DNA of 37,763 bases, from positions 1-37,763 of the forward strand of contig DATGIF010000020.1 of the NCBI GenBank assembly GCA_035295845.1, written 5' to 3'. The position numbers were made by a program, and so were the translations under genes. The DNA is from Palsa-892 sp035295845 (GTDB lineage Bacteria; Pseudomonadota; Alphaproteobacteria; Rhizobiales; Xanthobacteraceae). The notes under the pieces are model-generated. The model worked only from the letters and a program-made list of their open reading frames with translations. It made no database searches and was not told the origin of the DNA. Shown piece by piece: positions 7,734 to 18,303 of the stretch (position 1 is its first letter; each line of letters starts with the position of its first letter).

Positions 7734-8141
7734 TTACGGCTTTTTGCCGTGGCTGTGCTCGTGCTCGTCGAAATTCGGCGCGTAAATCACCGACGGTCCC
7801 TCATACGGCGTCGGGCTGGTGGCCGGCGCGTGATCGGACTGCACGCCCCACGAGCGATACCACGGCTCGGACGGAACCGGCGGCACGTAGGGCGGCGAAC
7901 GATAAGCAGCGGGGTCATAGCGATTGGTCGGGAAATAATATCCGGTGCCGTAACGCGGACTGATGACCACGTACGGGCCCTCGACATACGGAACGATCGC
8001 GCCCGGCCGATATAGCCCCCAATCGCCATAGACCACCGCGCCGTCAGGATAGATGAGCGGCATGTTGTCGGCCTTGGCTTCTCCGGCATGGGAGGCAACG
8101 GCAACAACAAAAGCGGTGGCGATCAATTTGCGGATGGCCAA
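7734..8141 (-). CDS. Secreted Pro/Tyr-rich hypothetical protein (TTG start)
   Basis: A 135-residue protein with a typical signal peptide: basic start, hydrophobic core IATAFVVAVAS and a cleavage-like AKA-D around residue 24. The mature part is rich in tyrosine, proline and glycine (for example YRSPPYVPPVP) and ends with a histidine-rich tail HEHSHGKK that could bind metal. No domain is recognised. The start is TTG at 8141 with a strong AGGAGG five nucleotides upstream, which supports this unusual start; no in-frame ATG lies near the signal sequence. Location is expected to be periplasm or cell surface. Function unknown. Confidence 0.7.
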   Translation of the reverse strand: MAIRKLIATAFVVAVASHAGEAKADNMPLIYPDGAVVYGDWGLYRPGAIVPYVEGPYVVISPRYGTGYYFPTNRYDPAAYRSPPYVPPVPSEPWYRSWGVQSDHAPATSPTPYEGPSVIYAPNFDEHEHSHGKKP

Positions 8142-8273
8142 GACACCCTCCTGTCGAGGCTGCCATCTTGCGTCCGGCCGGTCATGGAAGGGTTACCGTT
8201 CGGGAGTGATCTTGGCGTATGGTTAGCGCATTCGCTTGGCCCGTCCCTCTCGGGCGGATAAACCAGCGCCCAG

Positions 8274-8349
8274 GCCGGCTTAGCTCAGCTGGTAGAGCAC
8301 CCGCCTTGTAAGCGGGAGGTCGCAGGTTCGATCCCTGCAGCCGGCACCA
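8274..8349 (+). tRNA. tRNA-Thr (anticodon TGT)
   Basis: A complete 76-nt cloverleaf with encoded CCA. The acceptor stem GCCGGCT (8274-8280) pairs with AGCCGGC (8339-8345). The anticodon arm CCCGCCTTGTAAGCGGG carries TGT, and the T-arm GCAGGTTCGATCCCTGC is standard. Only four bases separate its end from the stop codon of the convergent spermidine-synthase-like gene. Confidence 0.97.
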
Positions 8350-8353
8350 CACC

Positions 8354-10711
8354 TTATTCCTCAATGTTGCGGAGCATGGCTCCGACGATGTTCGAGTAAT
8401 CGTCGGTCCACACACGGGCGGACGATGCCTGCAGCACCCAACCCTTCTCCTGCTGGGCCAGCGCGCCGAAATCGACGTCCCGGCGCGCACAGGCCGCGAC
8501 GGTCGAGCTGTAAAGATATTTGTCCGAATCCTCGTTTTCGTTCGTCCTTGAGTTCAGGCGCGTGACGAGGCCGTTCGCCTGCGCAATGCCGGCAACCACC
8601 GAGCCAAGCTCCAGATGCCGGTTCGAGATGTGCATGGCCACGATGCCGCCAGGCGCGAGCTTGGCAAGATAAAGCGCCATGGCCTCGCGCGTGAGCAAGT
8701 GAACGGGGATGGCGTCGGACGTAAACGCATCGACGACGATGAGGTCGTAGCCGCCATTGTCCGCGTCGGCGAGCGTCAGCCGCGCATCCCCAAGGTTGAT
8801 CTTCGCATCCGGCGTGCAGCTCGCATAAAACGTGAAATAGCCCGGATCGGTCGCAACATCGACGATGCTCTGGTCGATTTCGTAGAAGCTCCACGCATCC
8901 CCTTCACGCGCGTGGCAGGCGATGCTGCCGGTGCCGAGCCCGATCACCCCGACGCGAAGCGGGCCCGGTTTCTTCTCGCGCATCGCGTTGATGATCTGCG
9001 CGAGGCTGGAATTCGCGTGATAATAGGTGAGCGGAACGGGCCTGGCGTCGGGCGGCGGGTTCTCTTCGTCGGAGATTTTTTCGGCGCCGTGAATGGTCGT
9101 GCCGTGCAACAGCACGCGATAGCCGTCGTAAGTGTCATATATTTTGTGGACGCCGAAGAAATTCCGCACCGACTCGCCGTGATTCGATTGCAGATCGTAG
9201 ACGATTCCCACCGTCAGCAACGTGGCCGCGACCGCCGCGAATTTCAGCGGATCGCGCAGAAAAATAATCGAGATGAGCAGGACCGCCGCGGCAAAAGCCA
9301 TCAGCTGCGACGGGCGCAGCGGATATTTCGACTGCACGAACAATACGGCTATGTTCGCCAGCACCGCGATCGCAACGAGCCAGACAAGCCGTTCGCGCTT
9401 CATGCCAAGTTCGATCACGCCCGGCCGGCAAAGCAGGCCGAGCACGATCAACAGCGGATATTCGGCGACCCAGTTGAAAACGTTCGGTGCGATCAGCCCG
9501 GCGGAAATTCCGCCGATCATGCCGCCGAACGACATCCACAGATAAAACTCGGTGAGGTAGCGCGCCGCCGGCCGCCGCCGCGCGAGCTCGCCATGACAAA
9601 CCAGCGCGGTGAAGAAAAAGGCCGCGAGGTTGATGAAGATCGTCGTGAAGATCGAGTCAGTCGAGCCGTTGATGTAAACCCCGATCAAGAGCGCGACCGC
9701 GACCAGCTGCGCGGCGAGCGCGAAACCATGCGGGATGATCGGACGTCTCTGAAACACAATCACGAAGGTCGCGAGATAAAGCGCGAGCGGAAGCACCCAT
9801 AACAGCGGTGCCGCGGCAACGTCGGTCGAAATATGCGCGGTGACCGCGATCAGGAAGGCGGCGGGCACGGCCGCAAGCGCAATCCAGATCAGTGCGTCCT
9901 TCCAGCCCGGCGCATGCGCGGCATCCGCGCGAGAAGGGAGCGGCGGCTTGCGATCGGCCGAACGCCAGATCGCGGCACCACAAAGCGCGATCAACAGGAT
10001 CAGGGCGTAGAAGCCGAAGGCCCAGAACAAGGTTTGCTCGCTCAAGCGCGTCAGCGGCTCGACCAGGAGAGGATAGCTGAGGAGCGCGAGAAAGCTTCCG
10101 ACGTTGCTCGCCGCGTACAGAAAGTAGGGATCACGCGCCAAAGGATGGCCGCTCTTCGCGAACCATGCCTGCAGCAGCGGCGCATTGGCCGCCAGCGCGA
10201 AAAACGGAAGCCCGATCGACACCGCGAAGAGGCCGATGAGATAAAGCGCTTCGCCTGAAGCGGGCGGGCGGCCCCAACCCAGCGGGATCGCGAGCGGCAG
10301 TGCCAGTGTCGCAAGCAGCAACAGGGCGACATGCACGGTGATCGACTGGCGGCCGGAGAGACAGCGCGTGATCAAGTGCGCGTAAGTATAGCCCGCGAGC
10401 AGCGCCGCCTGAAAAAAGACCATCGCCACCGACCACACCGACGGCGAGCCGCCAAGCCGTGGCAACACGAGCTTCGTGAACATCGGCTGCACCGCGAAGA
10501 GAAGTGCCGCGCTGAGAAAGATCGCCAGCGCGAAGAGCGCGAGCAAAAGGTTGTTGGGAAGCGCGGGTGCCGCGCGCGCAGCGTTTCGTTGTCTCTCTTT
10601 TCGGAAGGCCACGCGCTGCTCCCGCGGATTCGAATGCGCCGAATCGCGGAAGCGATTGGCTGCGACATTTCGCATGATCGCCGATGCCCGCGAAGCCGTC
10701 CACTGCCGCAT
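8354..10711 (-). CDS. Polytopic membrane protein fused to a spermidine-synthase-like (SAM-dependent) domain
   Basis: A 785-residue protein. After a basic N-terminus (about 50 residues) there is a long membrane part of about 12 or more segments, and the last 220 residues or so form a Rossmann aminopropyl/methyltransferase-like domain. The cofactor loop VIGLGTGS lies near residue 587-595, followed by an acidic strand end (FYEID) and the strand/loop YDLIVVDAFTSDAIPVHLLT near 656-675. This architecture is the widespread 'fused MFS/spermidine synthase' family of unknown substrate; polyamine synthesis has not been shown for it in general. Start at 10711 or at a second ATG at 10675 cannot be separated; neither has a strong ribosome binding site. 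It is followed convergently by tRNA-Thr four bases away. Confidence 0.8.
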   Translation of the reverse strand: MRQWTASRASAIMRNVAANRFRDSAHSNPREQRVAFRKERQRNAARAAPALPNNLLLALFALAIFLSAALLFAVQPMFTKLVLPRLGGSPSVWSVAMVFFQAALLAGYTYAHLITRCLSGRQSITVHVALLLLATLALPLAIPLGWGRPPASGEALYLIGLFAVSIGLPFFALAANAPLLQAWFAKSGHPLARDPYFLYAASNVGSFLALLSYPLLVEPLTRLSEQTLFWAFGFYALILLIALCGAAIWRSADRKPPLPSRADAAHAPGWKDALIWIALAAVPAAFLIAVTAHISTDVAAAPLLWVLPLALYLATFVIVFQRRPIIPHGFALAAQLVAVALLIGVYINGSTDSIFTTIFINLAAFFFTALVCHGELARRRPAARYLTEFYLWMSFGGMIGGISAGLIAPNVFNWVAEYPLLIVLGLLCRPGVIELGMKRERLVWLVAIAVLANIAVLFVQSKYPLRPSQLMAFAAAVLLISIIFLRDPLKFAAVAATLLTVGIVYDLQSNHGESVRNFFGVHKIYDTYDGYRVLLHGTTIHGAEKISDEENPPPDARPVPLTYYHANSSLAQIINAMREKKPGPLRVGVIGLGTGSIACHAREGDAWSFYEIDQSIVDVATDPGYFTFYASCTPDAKINLGDARLTLADADNGGYDLIVVDAFTSDAIPVHLLTREAMALYLAKLAPGGIVAMHISNRHLELGSVVAGIAQANGLVTRLNSRTNENEDSDKYLYSSTVAACARRDVDFGALAQQEKGWVLQASSARVWTDDYSNIVGAMLRNIEE

Positions 10712-10772
10712 TTCGCCGCGTCGATGAACATCACAAAGGCCGCGAAAACTCTGCGCCTCGCAAAATCCCTTG

Positions 10773-10805
10773 AAATAAAAAGGCCGCTCTTTCGAAGCGG
10801 CCTTT
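10773..10805 (-). terminator. Terminator of the iron-uptake operon
   Basis: AAAGGCCGCT (10779-10788) and AGCGGCCTTT (10796-10805) form a perfect 10-bp stem with a 7-nt loop. On the minus strand the stem is followed by TTTTTATTT. It lies just after the FTR1 stop codon. Confidence 0.85.
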
Positions 10806-10812
10806 CTTCTGT

Positions 10813-11640
10813 CTAACGCCGGATATGGGCGGGGATCGGTGGTGGCGCCGCGAGTTTCATCAGCACATAGGTGATGGCAAGCGTCGCAACATAAACCACC
10901 ACCTGCATTCCGGTCGGCTGATCGTTATAACCGATAAGCGTATGCAGCACTTTGCCGAGCAGGCTCGAATCCGAAAGAATGCCGGAGCTGTCCCACAAGA
11001 TCGTATTGAGCGCCGTCACGATATCGGCCTGTTCGAGAAATCCGATTGCCTGCGATGCCATGCCGGCCGCGAGAAACGCGATCATCAGGCTCGTCACCGC
11101 GAAAAGATAGCGCCCCGGAACGCGCAACAGTCCGAGATAGGTCAGCGTGCTCACCACCGCGCCGAGCGCGAGCCCCGCTAATCCGCCGAGCAGAATGCTT
11201 GAGCTCCATCCGCCTTCGGACGTGACGATGCCGTAAAGGAAGAGCACGACCTCCGATCCTTCGCGCAGCACCGCAATCCCGACCACGATGGCAAGCGCGA
11301 GCAGAGTTCGCGATCCGGCCACCACCGCCTTGCCGATCGCCATCATTTCCGCGGCGATTTCCCGGCCGTGCCGCGACATCCAGACATTGTGCCAGGTGAG
11401 CATCACGACCGCGATGCCGAGGATGCTCGCGTTAAAAACTTCCTGACCCATGCCGGCGAAGGCCGCCGTGATCGTGCCGACGAAAATCGCGACAAGGCAG
11501 GCCCCGAGCACGCCTGCGGCCACACCGCCCGCGATCCATTGTCCGCGATGCGCGACCGTTTTCGTAGCCGCCATCACGATGCCGACGACGATGCCGGCCT
11601 CGATGACTTCGCGAAAAACGATGATGAGCGCCGCGACCAA
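10813..11640 (-). CDS. FTR1-family iron permease (TTG start)
   Basis: A 275-residue inner-membrane protein of the FTR1/EfeU/FtrC family that moves iron into the cytoplasm. The two signature glutamate motifs are present: REVIE (10-14) in the first segment and REGSE (126-130) in the fourth. Seven hydrophobic segments can be counted, as expected. The start is TTG at 11640, supported by AAGGAA eight to ten bases upstream and by alignment of the REVIE motif close to the N-terminus, as usual for this family; no ATG is available. It begins 13 nt after the cupredoxin stop codon, so it is the last gene of a three-gene operon (outer-membrane protein, cupredoxin, permease). No ferroxidase-type FtrA/P19 or FtrD gene is seen nearby. 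Confidence 0.9.
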   Translation of the reverse strand: MVAALIIVFREVIEAGIVVGIVMAATKTVAHRGQWIAGGVAAGVLGACLVAIFVGTITAAFAGMGQEVFNASILGIAVVMLTWHNVWMSRHGREIAAEMMAIGKAVVAGSRTLLALAIVVGIAVLREGSEVVLFLYGIVTSEGGWSSSILLGGLAGLALGAVVSTLTYLGLLRVPGRYLFAVTSLMIAFLAAGMASQAIGFLEQADIVTALNTILWDSSGILSDSSLLGKVLHTLIGYNDQPTGMQVVVYVATLAITYVLMKLAAPPPIPAHIRR

Positions 11641-11653
11641 TGCTTGGTTCCTT

Positions 11654-12019
11654 TTACTTCACCACCAGCACGCCATTGCCGGTGTCCTGATGGAAATCGT
11701 CGAAGAACTTGTAGCTGCCGGGCGCGAGCGCGCGAACATTGACGCTGCCCTCGCTGTTGCCTGGCACCACTTTTTCAACCCGCAGCGAAACGCTCTCGAA
11801 TTCCATCGGTGTGGGATCAAGGTTCTTGACCCGAATGACGATCGGCCGGTTGGCCGGCGCCGTGATCTGGCTCGGTTGAAAACGATGGTCCTTGATCGAG
11901 ATCTGCACCGTCACTGCTTCTTGTTGCCCGCTCGCCCGCAATACGACGACGAAACAAAGGCAAAATGCAGCGGCAATGCTTACTCCTCTACGCTTCATTT
12001 TATTTCCTGTCCGCGACAT
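11654..12019 (-). CDS. Periplasmic cupredoxin-domain protein, FtrB/EfeO-like
   Basis: A 121-residue protein with a signal peptide (basic KMKRRG then AAAFCLCFVVVLRASG) and one cupredoxin-type beta-barrel. Candidate metal or structural residues are the His in IKDHRFQ, the Met in PTPMEFE and the His in the conserved PGSYKFFDDFHQD-type C-terminal loop. No cysteine ligand of a classical blue-copper site is visible in the mature part, so it is not a typical electron-transfer cupredoxin. Family members beside FTR1 permeases (FtrB in Bordetella and the cupredoxin domain of EfeO) help oxidise or hand iron to the permease. The ATG at 12019 has GGGAGAG six bases upstream. It starts 17 nt after the outer-membrane protein gene and ends 13 nt before FTR1. 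Confidence 0.82.
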   Translation of the reverse strand: MSRTGNKMKRRGVSIAAAFCLCFVVVLRASGQQEAVTVQISIKDHRFQPSQITAPANRPIVIRVKNLDPTPMEFESVSLRVEKVVPGNSEGSVNVRALAPGSYKFFDDFHQDTGNGVLVVK

Positions 12020-12036
12020 ATTGCTCTCCCGCCGGT

Positions 12037-12951
12037 CTAAAATTCGTAAGCGAATTTCAGCTTGCCCTTTTGCCGGGAAAATTCCTCGAGCTCGAGATTG
12101 CTGGGTTCGCCCACCGTATGGCCCCTCACCTGCACCGCCCAAGCCGCGGTCATGAAGGACTTTGGCGAAAGCTGCCAAAACAGCGTTGGCCCGACGAATA
12201 ACGCGTCTCCCGTGAATTGGTTGAATGCATTGCCGTCATAGTGACGAAAATACCCGACCTCGACGCCCAAGGTGAGCGGAGCGATGGGCCGAACCGAGAG
12301 CGCACTCGAAAGACCGAGCGTGGACTCCCGTGTCATTGGCGCGTTTGGCGTATGCGTTACCTCCGGCTCGTAGATCGCGTTAAAACCGAGATAGACCCGG
12401 TTTTCCACAAGCTCGGCATCGAGCGCGAGCTTCGTCTCGAATTCGTAATTGGTGACCTGGCTGCCATCCGTTTCATCGATACGGCGCCAATTCGGCTCGA
12501 ACGAAAGGGTGCCCGAGATCGGCGAGTTCGGACCGCGCTCGAGAAAGAGATAGCGAACTTCCGCGAACAGGCCGCTGAACTCGAAGGCATTGCGATTTTC
12601 GAGGCCGGTCACGTTGTTGATATTATGAGATGCGACTAGGCCACCGAATTCAATTTGGAAAAACTGGCTCGGCGTAAACTCGTATTCGAGCTTGGTTTCG
12701 GTCGCGGCATAACGGCCGTCGCGCTTGCCGAAACGGCCGACGGTCTCGGTCGAGAATTCCTTTTCGCCCTGCAAACCGATGCCGGAGCCCTCGGTGAAAC
12801 CGAAAATATACTTGGTCTCGATCTCGTTGAACGTCTGCGCGACGAAATTCTGGCCAGCGTTTTCCGCATGCAGCGACGAAAAGCCTGCCGCATCGAGAAA
12901 CGAAGCCGCCGTCAACATCGACATCAGCGCCAACCAAGAACGCGATCGCAT
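12037..12951 (-). CDS. Outer-membrane beta-barrel protein linked to iron permease
   Basis: A 304-residue protein with a signal peptide (about 1-29, ending LHAE) and a mature sequence of alternating amphipathic strands such as TKLEYEFTPSQFFQIEFGG. It ends with YEF, the terminal aromatic residue expected for a BAM-inserted barrel. There is no TonB box or plug, so it is not a TonB-dependent receptor. The start at 12951 follows a strong GGAGGGG ribosome binding site. It is the first gene of the operon with the cupredoxin and FTR1 genes, which suggests, but does not prove, a role in metal entry or sensing at the outer membrane. I do not recognise a named family. Confidence 0.75.
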   Translation of the reverse strand: MRSRSWLALMSMLTAASFLDAAGFSSLHAENAGQNFVAQTFNEIETKYIFGFTEGSGIGLQGEKEFSTETVGRFGKRDGRYAATETKLEYEFTPSQFFQIEFGGLVASHNINNVTGLENRNAFEFSGLFAEVRYLFLERGPNSPISGTLSFEPNWRRIDETDGSQVTNYEFETKLALDAELVENRVYLGFNAIYEPEVTHTPNAPMTRESTLGLSSALSVRPIAPLTLGVEVGYFRHYDGNAFNQFTGDALFVGPTLFWQLSPKSFMTAAWAVQVRGHTVGEPSNLELEEFSRQKGKLKFAYEF

Positions 12952-13048
12952 AAGCGGTTTCCCCTCCACCGCGCCCTTGCGCCAGCGGCTTCCCAAGCCC
13001 GCTGCCAAAGGACTGCCGTGGAAGGAAAACGTCAAGTAAAATCAATAG

Positions 13049-13065
13049 TTTATATAGATTCTAAG
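13049..13065. promoter_or_regulatory. Candidate Irr/iron-control-like box upstream of the iron operon
   Basis: TTTATATAGATTCTAAG lies about 98 nt upstream of the outer-membrane protein start, in an AT-rich stretch (13036-13100). The right half ATTCTAA matches the inverted TTTAGAA/TTCTAAA pattern that I recall for Irr sites in Rhizobiales; the left half matches only TTTA. It is a weak, partly degenerate match whose main support is its position ahead of an iron-uptake operon. Confidence 0.3.
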
Positions 13066-13127
13066 GTCGGCAGTTTTTAAAATAGAAAAATTCAAAAGAA
13101 TGCCCGGACCGATGCGCAAAATCGGCG

Positions 13128-16870
<3,743 letters not shown>

Positions 16871-16874
<4 letters not shown>

Positions 16875-17782
16875 GACGCCGCCCTCACCTCCGCTTCGGC
16901 GGGCCGCAAGCCCAGGAGGTGGCACGTCGCGTAAACGAGGTCGGCGCGATTCAGCGTATAGAAGTGAAATTCGCGCACGCCCTTGTCGACAAGGTCGAGC
17001 ACCTGCTCGGCGGCCACCGCCGCGGCGATCAGCTTCCGCGTCGCCGGATCCGCGTCGAGCCCGTCAAAACGCCGCGCGATCCACGAAGGCACCGAGGTGC
17101 CGCAGCGCTCGGCGAAGTTCCGCGCCTGCTTGAAGTTCTGCACCGGCAGGATGCCGGGAACGACCGGCACGGAAATTCCCCGCGCCCGCACCTTGTCGAG
17201 GAAACGGAAATAGACGGCATTGTCGAAGAAGAACTGCGTCATCGCCCGCGTCGCGCCCGCGTCCACTTTGCGGGCGAGCACATCGAGCTCGGCCTCGATC
17301 GAAGGACTGTCCGGATGTTTTTCCGGATAGGCCGACACTGAAATTTCGAAGTCGCCGATCTTCTTCAAGCCGCCGATGAGATCGGTGGTGTAGGCATAGC
17401 CGCCCGGATGCGGCACGTAGCGCTTGCCCGCGCCCTCCGGCGGATCGCCGCGCAAGGCGACGATATGGCGGACGCCCGCGTCCCAATAGCCGCGCGCGAC
17501 CTTGTCGATCTCCTCGCGCGTGGCGGCAACGCAGGTCAGGTGCGCGGCGGGCTTGAGCTTGGTCTCATCGAGAATGCGTACGATCGTCGCGTGCGTGCGC
17601 TCGCGCGTCGAGCCGCCGGCGCCATAGGTGACCGACACGAAATTCGGCTTGAGCGGCGCCAGCCGCGCGATCGACGCCCACAGCGTCTGCTCCATCTCCT
17701 CCGTCTTCGGAGGGAAGAACTCGAAGGAGACGGAGATCGCATTCGAGCGTTCACGGCTCTGGCGAAAGGTTTCGACGCTCAT
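16871..17782 (-). CDS. metF: Methylenetetrahydrofolate reductase
   Basis: A 303-residue flavoprotein TIM barrel that reduces 5,10-methylenetetrahydrofolate to the 5-methyl form used by MetH. Recognised by SFEFFPPKT near the N-terminus (catalytic Glu), SVTYGAGGS, HLTCV, LRGDPP (FAD and folate contacts) and SVSAYPEKHPDS. The ATG at 17782 fits the family N-terminus and has GAGG upstream; the open frame extends further to 17947 but that part overlaps the promoter and operator. Its TGA overlaps the metH ATG. The promoter has an extended -10 (17852-17860) next to a perfect palindrome (17861-17880), suggesting repression linked to the SAM cycle. The gene is first in the metF-metH operon. Confidence 0.96.
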
Positions 17783-17851
17783 CGGGCCTCGCGATCGGGT
17801 CGATCGTAGAGAAATGTCCCTACGAAACCGGCCTAAGCATGCTTGAGACAT

Positions 17852-17860
17852 ATTATAACA
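17852..17860 (-). promoter_or_regulatory. metF promoter, extended -10
   Basis: On the minus strand TGTTATAAT gives a perfect extended -10 (TGn-TATAAT), predicting a start near 17845, about 60 nt before metF. The region where a -35 would lie is filled by the 20-bp palindrome at 17861-17880, so a bound repressor would block polymerase. Confidence 0.6.
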
Positions 17861-17880
17861 ATATAAAGATATCTTTATAT
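17861..17880. promoter_or_regulatory. Perfect 20-bp palindrome, probable operator of metF-metH (SahR/ArsR-type candidate)
   Basis: ATATAAAGATATCTTTATAT is identical to its own reverse complement and directly abuts the metF extended -10. ArsR-family dimers typically bind such AT-rich palindromes. SahR, an ArsR-family regulator of methionine/SAM-cycle genes in Proteobacteria, is the most likely ligand-sensing protein, but I cannot compare against its published motif here. No regulator gene is encoded in the window. Confidence 0.6.
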
Positions 17881-17891
17881 AGACCGACTCC

Positions 17892-17920
17892 TTGACTCCA
17901 CAAGCGTTAAGGGCTTCGAT
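17892..17920 (+). promoter_or_regulatory. Possible promoter of the riboswitch-btuB transcript
   Basis: TTGACT (17892-17897), then 17 nt, then TTCGAT (17915-17920). The -35 matches 5 of 6 consensus bases; the -10 is poor. It would start transcription near 17927, right where the riboswitch P1 stem begins. Confidence 0.4.
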
Positions 17921-17925
17921 TGCAA

Positions 17926-18115
17926 CCGGTGCAGGCGGTCCGATCACGGTGTGACCGGACCTTCAGGGAACGCGGTAAAGCCTTGATTTATTGGCTAAAT
18001 CCGCGGCTGCTCCCGCAACTGTAGGCGGGTAGTCCCTTCCACATGCCACTGGGCGAAAGCCCGGGAAGGCGGAATGGGGCGACGACCCGCGAGCCAGGAG
18101 ACCGGCCTGCACTGG
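17926..18115 (+). promoter_or_regulatory. Cobalamin (adenosylcobalamin) riboswitch
   Basis: Conserved cobalamin-aptamer blocks are present in order: the closing strand GTGCAGGC (17929-17936), CTGCTCCCGCAACTGTA (about 18007), GCCACTGGGCGAAAGCCCGGGAAGGC (split at about 18044-18070), and the B12 box GAGCCAGGAGACCGGCCTGC (18091-18110). GTGCAGGC pairs perfectly with GCCTGCAC (18105-18112) to close P1. It precedes a TonB-dependent receptor gene, so high cobalamin should lower receptor expression. Confidence 0.95.
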
Positions 18116-18158
18116 GTCATCCTTCCGACGTGCGGCGAGCGCGTATGGAGCGGCCAGT

Positions 18159-18192
18159 CCGCAGCGGTGACGACTGAAGTCAACCGTTGCGG
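18159..18192 (+). promoter_or_regulatory. Strong hairpin in the btuB leader, candidate expression platform
   Basis: CCGCAGCGG pairs with CCGTTGCGG (one G-U pair), and the stem continues as TGAC/GTCA after a bulged A, with the loop GACTGAA. It has no T-tract. It may form the switch between ligand-bound and free states. A second small hairpin, ATCGC/GCGAT at 18287-18301, places the GGGG of the ribosome binding site in its loop. Confidence 0.4.
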
Positions 18193-18303
18193 GGAGCCGA
18201 TGCAGCCGCTTCCGAAATTCGAGAGTGCCTACGCCCGATCCGGGAATCCGGCGCGCGTTCGCTCCGCCGCGACTTGTCCAACGACAATCGCTGGGGGCGA
18301 TCC

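Noticed and set aside
8274..8349. tRNA-Thr as an integration site for a mobile element
   Set aside because: No integrase, duplicated tRNA 3' end or atypical gene content adjoins it.
17783..17850. SAM or SAH riboswitch in the metF leader
   Set aside because: The leader is only about 60 nt, with no recognisable aptamer blocks; the palindromic operator is a simpler explanation.
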